The notes below the pieces were generated by a model, which did no database searches, was not told the origin of the DNA, and saw only the letters and a list, made by a program, of their open reading frames with translations. A program made the position numbers and the translations under genes. Shown here one piece after another: positions 1 through 8,562 of a DNA stretch of 64,000 bases. Position 1 is the first letter of the stretch. Each line of letters begins with the position of its first letter. Source of the stretch: Perognathus longimembris pacificus (lineage: Eukaryota; Chordata; Mammalia; Rodentia; Heteromyidae); NCBI RefSeq assembly GCF_023159225.1, contig NC_063167.1, forward strand, positions 19,161,360-19,225,359, written 5' to 3'.

Positions 1-48
1 TGAATCTCGGTGGTCTTCTTGGGGGTGGTCTTGCAACTTGGCACAACA
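1..48 (+). mobile_element. 3' end of the 5' LTR of provirus A (cut by window edge)
   Basis: The first 48 bases match the last 48 bases of the LTR at 2035-2342 and end in the same terminal cacaaca. A tRNA-Pro type primer binding site follows directly. The rest of the LTR, and the left target duplication, lie outside the window. Confidence 0.9.
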
Positions 49-50
49 TT

Positions 51-68
51 TGGGGGCTCGTCCGGGAT
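51..68 (+). other. Primer binding site, tRNA-Pro type, provirus A
   Basis: The sequence tgggggctcgtccgggat sits two bases after the LTR end. It is the proline-tRNA primer site used by many gammaretroviruses. It identifies the flanking repeat as a retroviral LTR and fixes its orientation. Confidence 0.92.
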
Positions 69-265
69 AGCCACAGAGACCCCGAGATCCCAGACTCCGA
101 AGGTAAGAAAACAGCACTGTTCATTTGTTTTGTCCTGTAATTTGTCTGTTTTGCTTTTGCTTATGCTTGTAGGGCGCGAGTCAGTTTGGTTTTTGGCCGG
201 AACTGACCAGGAGGACCTCCTAAACGAGACTCAACCCGCCCACCTTGTACTTGGGTCTGCTCCTT

Positions 266-516
266 CTGCTTATCTGGCAGGAGGTTGTGGGCCAACTTGG
301 GTCCACTCCTCCCGTACCCTGGCAGGAGGTTGTGGGCCAACTTGGGAGATCTCCAACTCGTAACTCGGGTCCACTCCTTCTGCACCCTTGCAGGAGGTTG
401 TGGGCCAACTCGGGTCCACTCCTTCTTACAGGAGGTTGTGGGCCAACTCGGGTCCATTCCTTCTGCACCCTTGTAGGAGGTTGTGGGCCAGCTTGGGAGA
501 TCTCCAACTCGTAACT
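266..516 (+). repeat. Leader minisatellite, about five units (provirus A)
   Basis: The core aggaggttgtgggccaac (last copy ggccagc) recurs at about 270, 315, 391, 431 and 476. Spacers of about 25-60 bases contain variants of tcgggtccactccttctgc. Some units carry the alternative spacer gagatctccaactcgtaac. Provirus B has the same block with about four units, so copy number changed after the two lineages split. Confidence 0.9.
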
Positions 517-1109
517 TTTCTTAGGCCTGTGTGTTTTCCTCCTTTTGTATTAATTGTTTTGTTTTTGTAGCCTTTTGGAAGAAATTTGGAAGTAAAATTG
601 TCCTAAATAATTATTGCAAAGTGAGAAAAGGAGAATTATGGCTACCAAAATGTTTAATTGCCATTCCAGCTTCTTTGTAGGTTTTTTTGTAACAGTTTCC
701 AGCAGGCCCACAGAGAAGCACAGGTGATTCCTACAAGTTTGTCAAGATCTAATACTGACCCTTAATAAGTTCCAGGTAAGAGAGCATGCTTAAAAACTAC
801 TTCTGTGTGGACCACCTTGTTGCTTATAATTGGAGTAAAGTGGCCCCTTACTGTTGGCCTTTCAAAAGTTAAAGCCGGGAAGTCCTAGAAGAATAGTTCA
901 TAAGCATGCCTTTCCAATGCCCATGTCTGTCTACTGGGCAGGAATTTGCCAGTCATCTGTGATAGTGGTTAGTAAGGGTAAGTTTGTCAAATGAGAGGAT
1001 AGATTAAAATCTCACCCCCCGCATTTACTCAAAGCCCTGACTGGCAGTGAGAATTTTAAGCTCATACATCTGTTTAGTAAAGAAAGCTTGTAGACCTGAG
1101 ATTGTGTCC

Positions 1110-1740
1110 TTATTGAGATCTGTTAAAGGCCTGTCAGCTTGCCAATGCCCCCAATCAACAGATTACTAAAGGAGCTCGCCTCTGTGGGAATAGGCCAGGT
1201 GTGTATTGGGAAGTAGATTTCACAGAAATTACAAATATTTGCTAGTTTTTGTAGACACATTTTCAGGATGGGTTGAAGCCTATCCAACAAAGCATGAGAC
1301 TGCGAATGTAGTGGCTAAGAAGATCTGGAAGAAATCCTACCCAGGTATGGCTTCCCATCCACCATTGGGTCAGACAACGGACAGGCTTTCGTCTCAAAAG
1401 TAAGTCAGGGAATAGCTGCAGCACTGGGGACGGATTGGAAATTGCATTGTGCTTATAGACCCCAGAGTGCAGGACAGGTAGAGAAAATGAATTGGACTCT
1501 AAAAGATATGATTCTGCTTCTGTCCCTACCCCCCATTTATTCAGACCAGGGGACTGAAATCCTAAGAACCACGGTGGAAGGAACCCTAGACGGCATCGCC
1601 ACTTGGGTTCATTGCTTCTACGCCAGGCCAGCTGACCCCTTTGCCCTGGATGACAACTACCGTGGTGGAACATGGGAGGTCTCCAAGCACCCAGCTGGGC
1701 CGCTTCGCCTTTGCCTCAAGAAAAGAAAGTTAGACTGAGA
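1110..1740 (+). pseudogene. Retroviral pol remnant: broken integrase region
   Basis: Translations in different frames resemble the retroviral integrase. One piece (about 1206-1350) matches the start of the catalytic core, including a [18 protein letters not shown] stretch. A second piece (1442-1500) resembles the end of the core with [13 protein letters not shown]. The Asp of the second catalytic position lies in a DNG motif near 1371-1379, in another frame. At least two frameshifts separate the pieces, and sequence after about 1500 does not continue the protein clearly. The remnant is non-functional. It shows that provirus A came from a coding gammaretrovirus-like ancestor. Confidence 0.8.
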
Positions 1741-2020
1741 CTAAGGTTATAGGTTCCTGGCTAGGTAAGGTCTACGCCCCTGAGTCAGCCTGAAGAAGTT
1801 ACAGAAGATGGATGATCTTCACCCATCAGCCCCCCTTTAAAATCAAGGGACCAGAGTTGTTTTTGGGAAGATGAGGCAGGATAAACTAGAGGTATGCAAA
1901 ACAGAGGTACAGAGACTATTCTTGTACTGGCCCATGCCTTACCTCTATATCATCCCCTAGACACGCAAGCCATTGAAATGGACAGAATGGAGCCATGATT
2001 GGCTCCCAAGGTACCAAAAA

Positions 2021-2034
2021 GAAAAAGGGGGAAA
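2021..2034 (+). other. Polypurine tract, provirus A
   Basis: The purine run gaaaaagggggaaa lies immediately upstream of the 3' LTR, where plus-strand DNA synthesis of a retrovirus starts. Confidence 0.85.
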
Positions 2035-2342
2035 TGAGGTGCCAGACTTTGAAGTCAGGCCCCACCACGTGAACCCCATTTTAGAATCGAACCCTGAGCC
2101 AATCAGATTTGTACCTGTGTTCTAATCTTGCTTGCACAGCTGATTGTTGTAACCTTGTTCTTTGCCTTTATAAGCCCTGTGTAATCACAGCTCGGGGCTT
2201 CCTCCTAACCTCCGCTGTGTCGGTGGGTAGGACGAGGCCCGAGTTGGCAGCTCGTTAAATAAAGCCTTGCCTTGCTTTTGCATTTCGGAGTGTCTGAATC
2301 TCGGTGGTCTTCTTGGGGGTGGTCTTGCAACTTGGCACAACA
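2035..2342 (+). mobile_element. 3' LTR of provirus A (308 bp)
   Basis: The LTR begins tgaggtgccag and ends ttggcacaaca, forming imperfect inverted ends. It has a CCAAT box at 2099-2103, a TATA box (tataa) at 2169-2173 and AATAAA at 2258-2263, the usual U3-R-U5 order. It has the same length as both LTRs of provirus B and is nearly identical to them. The flank after it (ccaggactggc plus poly-A) is the tail of an IDL-Geo SINE, so the provirus appears to have landed in a SINE. Confidence 0.93.
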
Positions 2343-2363
2343 CCAGGACTGGCAAAAAAAAAA
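2343..2363 (+). repeat. IDL-Geo SINE tail with poly-A
   Basis: The bases ccaggactggc followed by about 20 A are the 3' end of a plus-strand Geo monomer. The rest of that SINE is presumably on the far side of provirus A, outside the window. Confidence 0.7.
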
Positions 2364-2670
2364 AAAAAAAAAAATGACTAGCATTCTACCACTAGAGTCA
2401 CAGCTCCACTTCTGGATTCTTGGTGGTTAATCGGAGAAGAGTCTCACAGATTTTTATGCATGGGTTGGCTTCAAACTATGATCATCAGGGCTGGGAATAT
2501 GGCCTAGTGGCAAGAGAGCTTGCCTCGTATACATGAAGCCAAGGACAGTGCTCAGGCCCTGAGTCCAAGCCCCAGGACTGGCCAAAAACAAACAAACAAA
2601 CAAAAAACTATGATTATCAGATCTCAGCCTTCTGAGTAGCTAAGATTACAGGTGTGAGCCACCAGCTTCT
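2363..2670 (-). mobile_element. B1-Geo type SINE, interrupted
   Basis: The left part (to about 2488) reads as Geo and B1 sequence in reverse, with tctaccactagagtcacagc and ggttaatcggagaagagtctc. It resumes at about 2607 with tcagatctcagccttctgag. A short IDL-Geo copy splits it. Confidence 0.8.
2489..2606 (+). mobile_element. IDL-Geo SINE with internal deletion
   Basis: It starts ggctgggaatatggcctagt and jumps from gaagcc straight to aaggacagtgctcaggcc, losing the IDL/Geo junction. The flanks share actatgatcatcag / actatgattatcag, read as the target duplication. Confidence 0.85.
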
Positions 2671-3001
2671 GGCCAAATAAATGATTTCCAAAGTATCATT
2701 TGGCATGAGTTCTTGCTCGTTGGTCACCTATCACTGAGGGGCCCTAGGGTAGGCAGTAATGGGCCATTGTGGCACTGTGGTTCAGGGCCCCATAGCACTC
2801 TGGTCTGCAGTTTCAGAAATAGCCCAGAAGAAAGTGATGCTGCACCCACAACAGCCTGATTCTGAGGCCTACCTGGGGAGTTGCACACATTTGTTTTATC
2901 ACCAGCATAAAAATTCTTTGGAGTTTAAAATGCATTGAAAGGCCTTGCTCCCAGGTCTCCAAAGGCTGTATTCAGTTTCATTAAGAATTCCAGTGCAAAG
3001 T

Positions 3002-3242
3002 CCAGCGCCAGGGGCTCAGGCCTGTAATTCTATCTACTCAGGAGGCTGAGAGCTGAGGATCACAGCTCAAAGCCAGCCGGGGCAGGAAAATCCATGAGTC
3101 TTATCCCCAATTCACCACCAGAAAACAAGAAGTAGCTCGGTGGCTCAAAATGGTAGAACATTAGCTTGGAGCAAAGAAGTTCAGGGACAGTGCCCACGCC
3201 CTGAGTTCAAGCCCCATGACCACCACCAACAACAACAAAAAA
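3002..3242 (+). mobile_element. B1-Geo type SINE
   Basis: Recognised by ggctcaggcctgtaattc, ggctgagagctgaggatcac, the Geo part and a CAA-rich tail. Confidence 0.85.
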
Positions 3243-3254
3243 TAGACTAGAAGT

Positions 3255-3326
3255 CTGTAGCTGGATAGTAGAATACTTACTTGTTTAGCATGCACAAAGC
3301 CCTTAATTCCATTCCCAACACCAAAA
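3255..3326 (+). mobile_element. Old ID-like monomer
   Basis: A diverged ID-type sequence (gtagctggatagtagaatac ... ttccattcccaacaccaaaa). It runs into a purine repeat at its tail. Confidence 0.55.
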
Positions 3327-3332
3327 AAGAAG

Positions 3333-3441
3333 GAAAAAAGAGAGAGAGGGAGAGGGAGAAGGAAAGGGAGAGGGAGAAAGGAAAGGAAAGGAAAGGAAGG
3401 AAGGAAGGAAGGAAGGAAGGAAGGAAGGAAGGAAGGAAGGA
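3333..3441 (+). repeat. Purine simple repeat (GGGAGA/GGAA)n
   Basis: gagagggagaggg units grade into about twelve GGAA units. It probably grew from the A-rich tail of the preceding ID-like element. Confidence 0.95.
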
Positions 3442-3455
3442 AAAGAAACCAGACA

Positions 3456-3662
3456 GGCTGGGGATATGGCCTAGTGGCAAGAGTCCTTGCCTCCTATACA
3501 TGAAGCCCTGGGTTCAATTCCTCAGCACCACATAGATAATGGCCAGAAGTGGCACTGTGGCTCAAGTGACAGAGTGCTACCCTTGAGCAAAAAAGAAGCC
3601 AGGGACAGTGCTCAGGCCCTGAGTTCAAGCCCCAGGACTGGCAAAAAAAAGAAAGAAAGAAA
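3456..3662 (+). mobile_element. IDL-Geo SINE
   Basis: A nearly full dimer from ggctggggatatggcctagt to ccccaggactggc, with a GAAA-containing tail. Confidence 0.92.
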
Positions 3663-4124
3663 CCAGACATTGGTAATTTAGGCAATCTGTGTTTTCTTCC
3701 CTGAGGTTTTATTCTTTATTCTTCTAAGAGGATATAAAACATAATTAATTCTGTTGAAGAAAATGTTAAGTGTCTATAACATAATAAGTAAAGAGATACA
3801 AGGTTTTTTTTCTCTCTCATAGTAAGAGTTCTTTTGATAAGTGTTGTTGGCTAGCAATAATTATAAGGGGAGGGGTTACTCATGATGTTAAAATTAATTA
3901 TGTTCAATATAAATACTTCAGACAAAAATACAACGGCACACATAGAAGTTTCTTCTTGTTCCTCATCTGTTGTTACACAACTCTGAATTATTTTTACTTC
4001 ATAAAATATTATGGAATGTATATCTAGCTCTACTGTATTTCCTTTAAATGCTGCATAGTACTCTACAATGGAATTATTGACCCTAGCCCTCAAAATCTAA
4101 TTTTTTCCTCTTGCATCCTCTTTG
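3663..4124. other. AT-rich intergenic DNA, nothing recognised
   Basis: No conserved coding pattern, RNA gene or clear repeat is seen here. Base composition is AT-rich compared with neighbours. Confidence 0.6.
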
Positions 4125-4242
4125 GAAGATGAGACTTAAGACAGAGTTTCCTAGGTAGCACAGGCTGGATTTGAACTCATGCTTCATCAACCTCTACCTC
4201 CTAAATCCTGGATTACAGATATGTGCCATTACCCCTGGCTTC
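4125..4242 (-). mobile_element. Old B1-like SINE
   Basis: Contains ggctggatttgaactcatgc and cctggattacagatatgtgcc, the reverse of a B1 internal promoter and first half. Strongly diverged. Confidence 0.7.
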
Positions 4243-4469
4243 CACTCATCCCTTTTATGGAAAATATTTATTTTGTTTATAATTTTCTTTTTACTGTTTC
4301 AGATAATGCTTCAATAAATAAATTTTTGTAGAACTACCTCTGCCTTCCTATGGAAATATTTTTCTATTTTTCTTTAAGTTTTTTCTTTATTCTATTGTTT
4401 TAATTATTTTTTATCTTTTGAAAGTTGGAGTTCATTTATTTACTTATTTACCTATCTATTTAGTTACTT

Positions 4470-4566
4470 AAAGATGAAGGCTTGTAATGTCCAGGCTGGT
4501 CCCACACTCTCTGATGAACCTGTCTCAGCTTCCCAAGAACCTGGGATTATACCACCATGCCCAGCT
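4470..4566 (-). mobile_element. Old B1-like SINE fragment
   Basis: Contains gtccaggctggtcccacact and ctgggattataccaccatgc in the B1 minus orientation. Confidence 0.65.
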
Positions 4567-4673
4567 GTTTTGTGTTTTAGGGTGTGAAGGTCAATCCAAG
4601 GGCATATTGTGTGCTAAGCACAAAGTCTACCATTGAACCTTACTTCTGCCCCAAGATCACTCCAAAACATATC

Positions 4674-4772
4674 TCTTTCTCTCTATCTCTCTTTATTTCT
4701 CTCTCTCTCTATTCCTCTCTATCGCTCTTTCTGTGTGTGTGTGTGTACACGTGTGCACGTGTGCACACACAC
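4674..4772 (+). repeat. Pyrimidine run and (TG)n
   Basis: CTCT/TTTC-rich sequence passes into gtgtgtgtgtgtgt and alternating cacgtgtgcac. Confidence 0.9.
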
Positions 4773-4774
4773 AC

Positions 4775-4822
4775 TAAAGCCTGAACTCAGGGCCCAGGTG
4801 TTGTCCCTTAGCTTTTTTATTC
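4775..4822 (-). mobile_element. B1-Geo type SINE, first part (split by provirus B)
   Basis: cctgaactcagggcccaggt and cccttagcttttttattc are the Geo end in reverse. The element continues at 7131 with attcaaggctagtgctctac. The shared attc is the target duplication of provirus B. Confidence 0.88.
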
Positions 4823-5130
4823 TGAGGTGCCAGACTTTGAAGTCAGGCCCCACCACGTGAACCCCATTTTAGAATCGAACCCTGAGCCAATCAGATTTGT
4901 ACCTGTGTTCTAATCTTGCTTGCACAGCTGATTGTTGTAACCTTGTTCTTTGCCTTTATAAGCCCTGTGTAATCACAGCTCGGCGCTTCCTCCTAACCTC
5001 TGCTGTGTCGGTGGGTAGGACGAGGCCCGAGTTGGCAGCTCATTAAATAAAACCTTGCCTTGCTTTTGCATTTCGGAGTGTCTGAATCTCGGTGGTCTTC
5101 TTGGGGGTGGTCTTGTGACTTGGCACAACA
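4823..5130 (+). mobile_element. 5' LTR of provirus B (308 bp)
   Basis: Full LTR from tgaggtgccag to ttggcacaaca. CCAAT is at 4887-4891, TATAA at 4957-4961 and AATAAA at 5046-5051. It differs from the 3' LTR at six positions (4981, 4984, 4994, 5001, 5042, 5116), about 2%. The two LTRs were identical when inserted, so this is a fairly recent insertion. The left flank is attc (4819-4822). Confidence 0.95.
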
Positions 5131-5132
5131 TT

Positions 5133-5150
5133 TGGGGGCTCGTCCGGGAT
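5133..5150 (+). other. Primer binding site 1, tRNA-Pro type, provirus B
   Basis: tgggggctcgtccgggat sits two bases after the LTR, identical to that of provirus A. Confidence 0.93.
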
Positions 5151-5365
5151 AGCCCCAGAGACCCCGAGATCCCAGACTCCGAAGGTAAGAAAACAGTGCT
5201 GTTCATTTGTCTTGTCCTGTAATTTGTCTGTTTGTCTGTTTTGCTTTTGCTTGTACTTGTAGGGCGCGAGTCAGTTTGGTTTTTGGCCGGAACTGACCAG
5301 GAGGGCCTCCTAAACGAGACTCAACCCGCCCACCTTGTACTTGGGTCTGCTCCTTCTGCTTATCT

Positions 5366-5536
5366 GGCAGGAGGTTGTGGGCCAACTCGGGTCCACTCCT
5401 TCTGCACCCTTGCAGGAGGTTGTGGGCCAACTCGGGTCCACTCATTCTTGCAGGAGGTTGTGGGCCAACTCGGGTCCATTCCTTCTGCACCCTTGTAGGA
5501 GGTTGTGGGCCAGCTTGGGAGATCTCCAACTCGTAG
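5366..5536 (+). repeat. Leader minisatellite, about four units (provirus B)
   Basis: Copies of aggaggttgtgggccaact (last copy ggccagct) occur at about 5370, 5415, 5452 and 5497. It is the same block as in provirus A, minus the unit with the second gagatctccaactcgtaac spacer. Confidence 0.9.
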
Positions 5537-5620
5537 CTTTTCTTAGGCCTGTGTGTTTTCCTCCTTTTGTATTAATTGTTTGTTTTCTGTAGCCTTTTGG
5601 ACTGAACATCTGATCAGAGC

Positions 5621-5700
5621 TATGGATAACGTTCTATCTTGAGGACCTCCATCTAGCCCCCTAGACTTGATCCTAGCTCACTGGAGGGAGGTTAAGGAGA
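5621..5700 (+). pseudogene. Degenerate Gag-start copy 1
   Basis: Starting at atggataacg, the sequence parallels the two later Gag-start copies, including the ctagacttgatcctagctca stretch. It has an in-frame stop after six codons and an altered second codon. It is a remnant only. Confidence 0.65.
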
Positions 5701-5754
5701 TAGCTCATTTTTGTGTGTTTCTTTCTTGCACTGTGCCTGACTGACAAACAGATG

Positions 5755-5841
5755 ATGGAGAACGTTCCTTCCACTCCCCTGGACTTGACTTTAGCTCACT
5801 GGAAAAAGAACTCTAGGGGGACCCCCACCCAGCCTTCTTAA
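5755..5841 (+). pseudogene. Gag-start copy 2, short and altered
   Basis: An ATG at 5755 opens about 28 codons before a stop near 5839-5841. The first part resembles the matrix amino-terminus of gammaretroviral Gag. Codon 2 is GAG instead of the GGG seen in copy 3, so the glycine needed for myristoylation is missing. The reading runs straight into primer site 2. Confidence 0.65.
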
Positions 5842-5850
5842 GCAGACATT

Positions 5851-5868
5851 TGGGGTTTCGTCCGGGAT
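5851..5868 (+). other. Second primer-binding-site-like sequence inside provirus B
   Basis: tggggtttcgtccgggat differs from site 1 at two positions (GC to TT). It is followed by the same ccccagagaccccgaga... and gaaggtaag leader order. It marks a second, diverged leader embedded in the first. Confidence 0.85.
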
Positions 5869-6223
5869 AGCCCCAGAGACCCCGAGACCCCGGACTCCGA
5901 AGGTAAGAAAATAGGGCCATTCATTCTGTGAGTCTGTGTCTGTGTGATTTGTAGTTTTGTTTTCTGTTTAGGCCAGCCGCTTGAATCTGAACCTGTAGGT
6001 AGTGAAGGATGAGCCGGAGTGGACATGCTCGTATGGGCAGTTCTGGGGGATTTGGGGGACACCTCAAGCCCTCCACAGGGGGCTCAGGCTTCCCACTACC
6101 ACCCTGAACCTGAAGGACTGGACCGAGAGGCCCTTCTAATGGGTGTCCGTCTAGTCCACTCTATATTTGAGGTTGTCTGGTCCGATCCTACACAGGAACG
6201 GGAGAGAGAGAGCCTCAAGACTA

Positions 6224-6313
6224 TGTGGTCTGCCTCCTCACAGGGGCAGGAGAGGCACAGTGAGATTGTGTGGTCTGCCTCCTCACAGGGGCAGGAGAGA
6301 CACAGTCAAACCT
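6224..6313 (+). repeat. 45-bp direct duplication in the second leader
   Basis: tgtggtctgcctcctcacag and the following ggggcaggagagrcacagt occur twice with a 45-base period (from about 6224 and 6269). Confidence 0.88.
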
Positions 6314-6420
6314 GTAAGCCGCGGCTCCCTAAGTCTGTCTGTAAGTGTTGTCTGGTCTTTGTGCCTGTGATTATTTTTGTGTGTTTCTTTCTTGCACTGT
6401 GCCTGACTGACAAACGGATG

Positions 6421-6480
6421 ATGGGGAACGTTCCTTCCACTCCGCTGGACTTGACTTTAGCTCATTGGAAAGAAAGTTAG
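6421..6480 (+). pseudogene. Gag-start copy 3, truncated after 19 codons
   Basis: The ATG at 6421 is followed by GGG and, at codon 6, a serine codon. This fits the myristoylation context of a gammaretroviral Gag matrix start. After about 17 codons the similarity ends at gaaagttagac, where sequence shared with provirus A's 3' region begins, and TAG (6478-6480) stops it. This junction marks the deletion that removed almost all of gag, pol and env. Confidence 0.75.
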
Positions 6481-6803
6481 ACTGAGACTAAGGTTATAGG
6501 TTCCTGGCTAGGTAAGGTCTACACCCCTGAGTCAGCCTGAAGAAGTTACAGAAGATGGATTATCTTCACCCATCAGCCCCCCTTTAAAATCAAGGGACCA
6601 GAGTTGTTTTTGGGAAGATGAGGCAGGATAAACTAGAGGCATGCAAAACAGAGGTACAGAGACTATTCTTGTAAGAAATGGTGACAGGCCCTTTGGTTGC
6701 TACATTGGGCCCTACTGGCCCATGCCTTACCTCTATATCATCCCCTAGACATGCAAGCCATTGAAATGGACAGAATGGAGCCATGATTGGCTCCCAAGGT
6801 ACC

Positions 6804-6822
6804 AAAAAGAAAAAGGAGGAAA
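6804..6822 (+). other. Polypurine tract, provirus B
   Basis: Purine run aaaagaaaaaggaggaaa directly before the 3' LTR. Confidence 0.85.
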
Positions 6823-7130
6823 TGAGGTGCCAGACTTTGAAGTCAGGCCCCACCACGTGAACCCCATTTTAGAATCGAACCCTGAGCCAATCAGATTTGT
6901 ACCTGTGTTCTAATCTTGCTTGCACAGCTGATTGTTGTAACCTTGTTCTTTGCCTTTATAAGCCCTGTGTAATCACAGCTGGGGGCTTCCTCCCAACCTC
7001 CGCTGTGTCGGTGGGTAGGACGAGGCCCGAGTTGGCAGCTCGTTAAATAAAACCTTGCCTTGCTTTTGCATTTCGGAGTGTCTGAATCTCGGTGGTCTTC
7101 TTGGGGGTGGTCTTGCGACTTGGCACAACA
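6823..7130 (+). mobile_element. 3' LTR of provirus B (308 bp)
   Basis: Same length and landmarks as the 5' LTR, exactly 2,000 bases downstream: CCAAT 6887-6891, TATAA 6957-6961, AATAAA 7046-7051. The right flank attc (7131-7134) repeats the left flank, giving the 4-bp target duplication typical of gammaretroviral integration. Confidence 0.95.
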
Positions 7131-7305
7131 ATTCAAGGCTAGTGCTCTACCAGTTTGAGCCACAGTGCCACTTCTGGTGTTCTGGAGGTTAATTGGAGAT
7201 AAGAGTCTTACAGACTTTCCTGCCTGGGCTGGCTTTGAACCTTCATCCTCAGATCTCAGCCTCCCTAGTAGCTAATTACAGGCGTGAGCCACCAGTGCCA
7301 GGCTC
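7131..7305 (-). mobile_element. B1-Geo type SINE, second part (split by provirus B)
   Basis: Resumes with attcaaggctagtgctctac and runs to gtgagccaccagtgccaggct. Together with 4775-4822 it forms one SINE. Confidence 0.9.
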
Positions 7306-7376
7306 TGGACTGGTTTTAAACTTTGGTCCTCAGATCTCAGGATCCCAACAGGCTAATTATAAGCAAGAGCCACCAA
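7306..7376 (-). mobile_element. B1-like fragment
   Basis: ctggttttaaactttggtcc and tcagatctcaggatcccaac repeat the B1 part of the neighbouring SINE. It may be an older copy or a duplication. Confidence 0.6.
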
Positions 7377-8125
7377 TGCCCCTCTGTCATTTTTCTTTTA
7401 ATTTAGACTTAGACTCATATCACATGAGGTTTATTTGTTCCTTCCTCTTTTCCAAATTTATTGCATTTTTACATTGTGGCTGGTGTTGCAGTCATTTAAG
7501 AAACCTGCTTCAACATTTTCCTCCCCCACTATAAGTTTATGCCTATAATTCTTTGCAGAATATTGATGGTTGTACATTTGCATCAGCTGGACTCCTTTGG
7601 GACACGGTCCCCACCTGTCTCCTCCTCCAGCCCATCTCTGAGAGGTCCTTGTCTTATAGCTCTGACTTCCTAGCTTCAGAAGTCAACACACACTGAGCCA
7701 TTCCCACAAAAACAATTCTTTTCCTTATAATCCTGCAAAAAAAAAAATCTCTGCTAGCTGTGGGAAAGTACCTGCCTGTCTGCCCTCCAGCAAGTCTCTA
7801 CTAATCCATTAAAATCCACCCTTTGTTCTGAATGTCTGCTTCTTTCTGTATCCATCACCCTCACCTGGTAATTAGAGGACGGAAAGGCCCACGAGGCTCA
7901 GTCGCCTGGTCACCTGCACTTCATTCCCACCACAGTGGATGTGGTCATCCCCCTCCCACCTCCCCCCCCCGCCCCCCCGTCTCAATGCCCAGTGAATCAT
8001 CCTGGGAACAGGGGTCCCACATAGTAGACCTGCCACACAGAAGGTTCTCCATACGTGTTTATTGAATAAACAGACACAAACTAGTGATTGAGTGGTTTTA
8101 TCCATATGTATGTATGCATGTGCAT
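7377..8125. other. Unique intergenic DNA
   Basis: No gene recognised. It includes a C-rich run (cccccccccgccccccc, about 7963-7978). Confidence 0.6.
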
Positions 8126-8159
8126 GTGTGAGTGAGTGTGTGTGTGTGTGTGTGTGTAT
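8126..8159 (+). repeat. (TG)n microsatellite
   Basis: tgagtgagtg followed by about ten TG units. It adjoins the 3' end of a minus-strand SINE. Confidence 0.95.
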
Positions 8160-8339
8160 TGGGGTGTGAACTCGGGGCCTGAGCACTGTCATTTAGTTTC
8201 TTCTGCTCAAGGCTGGCCCTCTACCACTTGAGTCATAGCTCCACTTCTGGTGCTTTTGGCTGGTTAATTGGAGATAATAGTCTCATAGAATTTCCTGCAC
8301 AGGCTTGTGATTACAGGCCTGAGCTACTAGTACCCAACT
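8160..8339 (-). mobile_element. B1-Geo type SINE
   Basis: gtgaactcggggcctgagca to ggcctgagctactagtaccc, with a shortened B1 half. Confidence 0.85.
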
Positions 8340-8364
8340 ATATTTTATTTATTTATTTATTTAT

Positions 8365-8562
8365 TTTGCCAGTCCTGGGGCTTGGACTCGGGGCCTGAGC
8401 ACTGTCCCTGGCTTCTCTTTGCTCAAGGCTAGCACTCTGCCACTTGAGCCACAGCACTACTTCTGGCCATTTTCTGTATATGTGGTGCTGGGGAATTGAA
8501 CCCAGGGCCTCATGTATACGAGGCAAGCACTCTTGCCACCAGGCCATATCCCCAGCCCCCCA
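8365..8562 (-). mobile_element. IDL-Geo SINE
   Basis: Full dimer in reverse, from tttgccagtcctggggcttg to gccatatccccagcccc, preceded by a TTTA-rich tail complement. Confidence 0.93.

Larger units (their letters stand above)
49..2034 (+). mobile_element. Deleted interior of gammaretrovirus-like provirus A
   Basis: This is the interior of an endogenous provirus between the LTR end at 48 and the 3' LTR at 2035. In order it holds the primer binding site, a leader with a likely splice donor (gaaggtaag near 98-106), a short tandem repeat block, about 500 bases of unassigned sequence (600-1100), a broken integrase segment, a 3' region shared with provirus B from about 1724, and a polypurine tract. 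Gag, protease, most of reverse transcriptase and most of env are absent at under 2 kb, against roughly 7-8 kb for an intact relative. It cannot encode proteins and could only move with proteins supplied by another element. Confidence 0.85.
5131..6822 (+). mobile_element. Chimeric, non-coding interior of provirus B
   Basis: The interior is 1,692 bp. Order: primer site 1 (5133-5150); leader with splice-donor-like gaaggtaag near 5181; tandem block (5366-5536); a degenerate Gag-start copy (about 5621); a second Gag-start copy (5755); primer site 2 (5851-5868) with its own leader; a 45-bp direct repeat (about 6224-6313); a third Gag-start copy (6421); a 3' region shared with provirus A (from about 6468); and a polypurine tract. 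No gag, pol or env gene remains. It is a minimal retroviral vector-like element that must depend on proteins from elsewhere. The duplicated leaders look like products of template switching between related genomes. Confidence 0.85.

Noticed and set aside
161..516. Repeat-rich open frames over the leader minisatellite, at first sight a CRISPR-like array
   Set aside because: Units and spacers are both repeated, the block sits between a retroviral primer site and provirus sequence, and the genome is mammalian.
3281..3535. Charged Lys/Glu/Arg-rich open frame
   Set aside because: It is a translation of the (GGGAGA/GGAA)n simple repeat and flanking SINE.
6674..6800. Possible env (transmembrane) remnant in the 3' region of the proviruses
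   Set aside because: Short resemblance only, with stops in the frame. It is not strong enough to annotate as a gene remnant.
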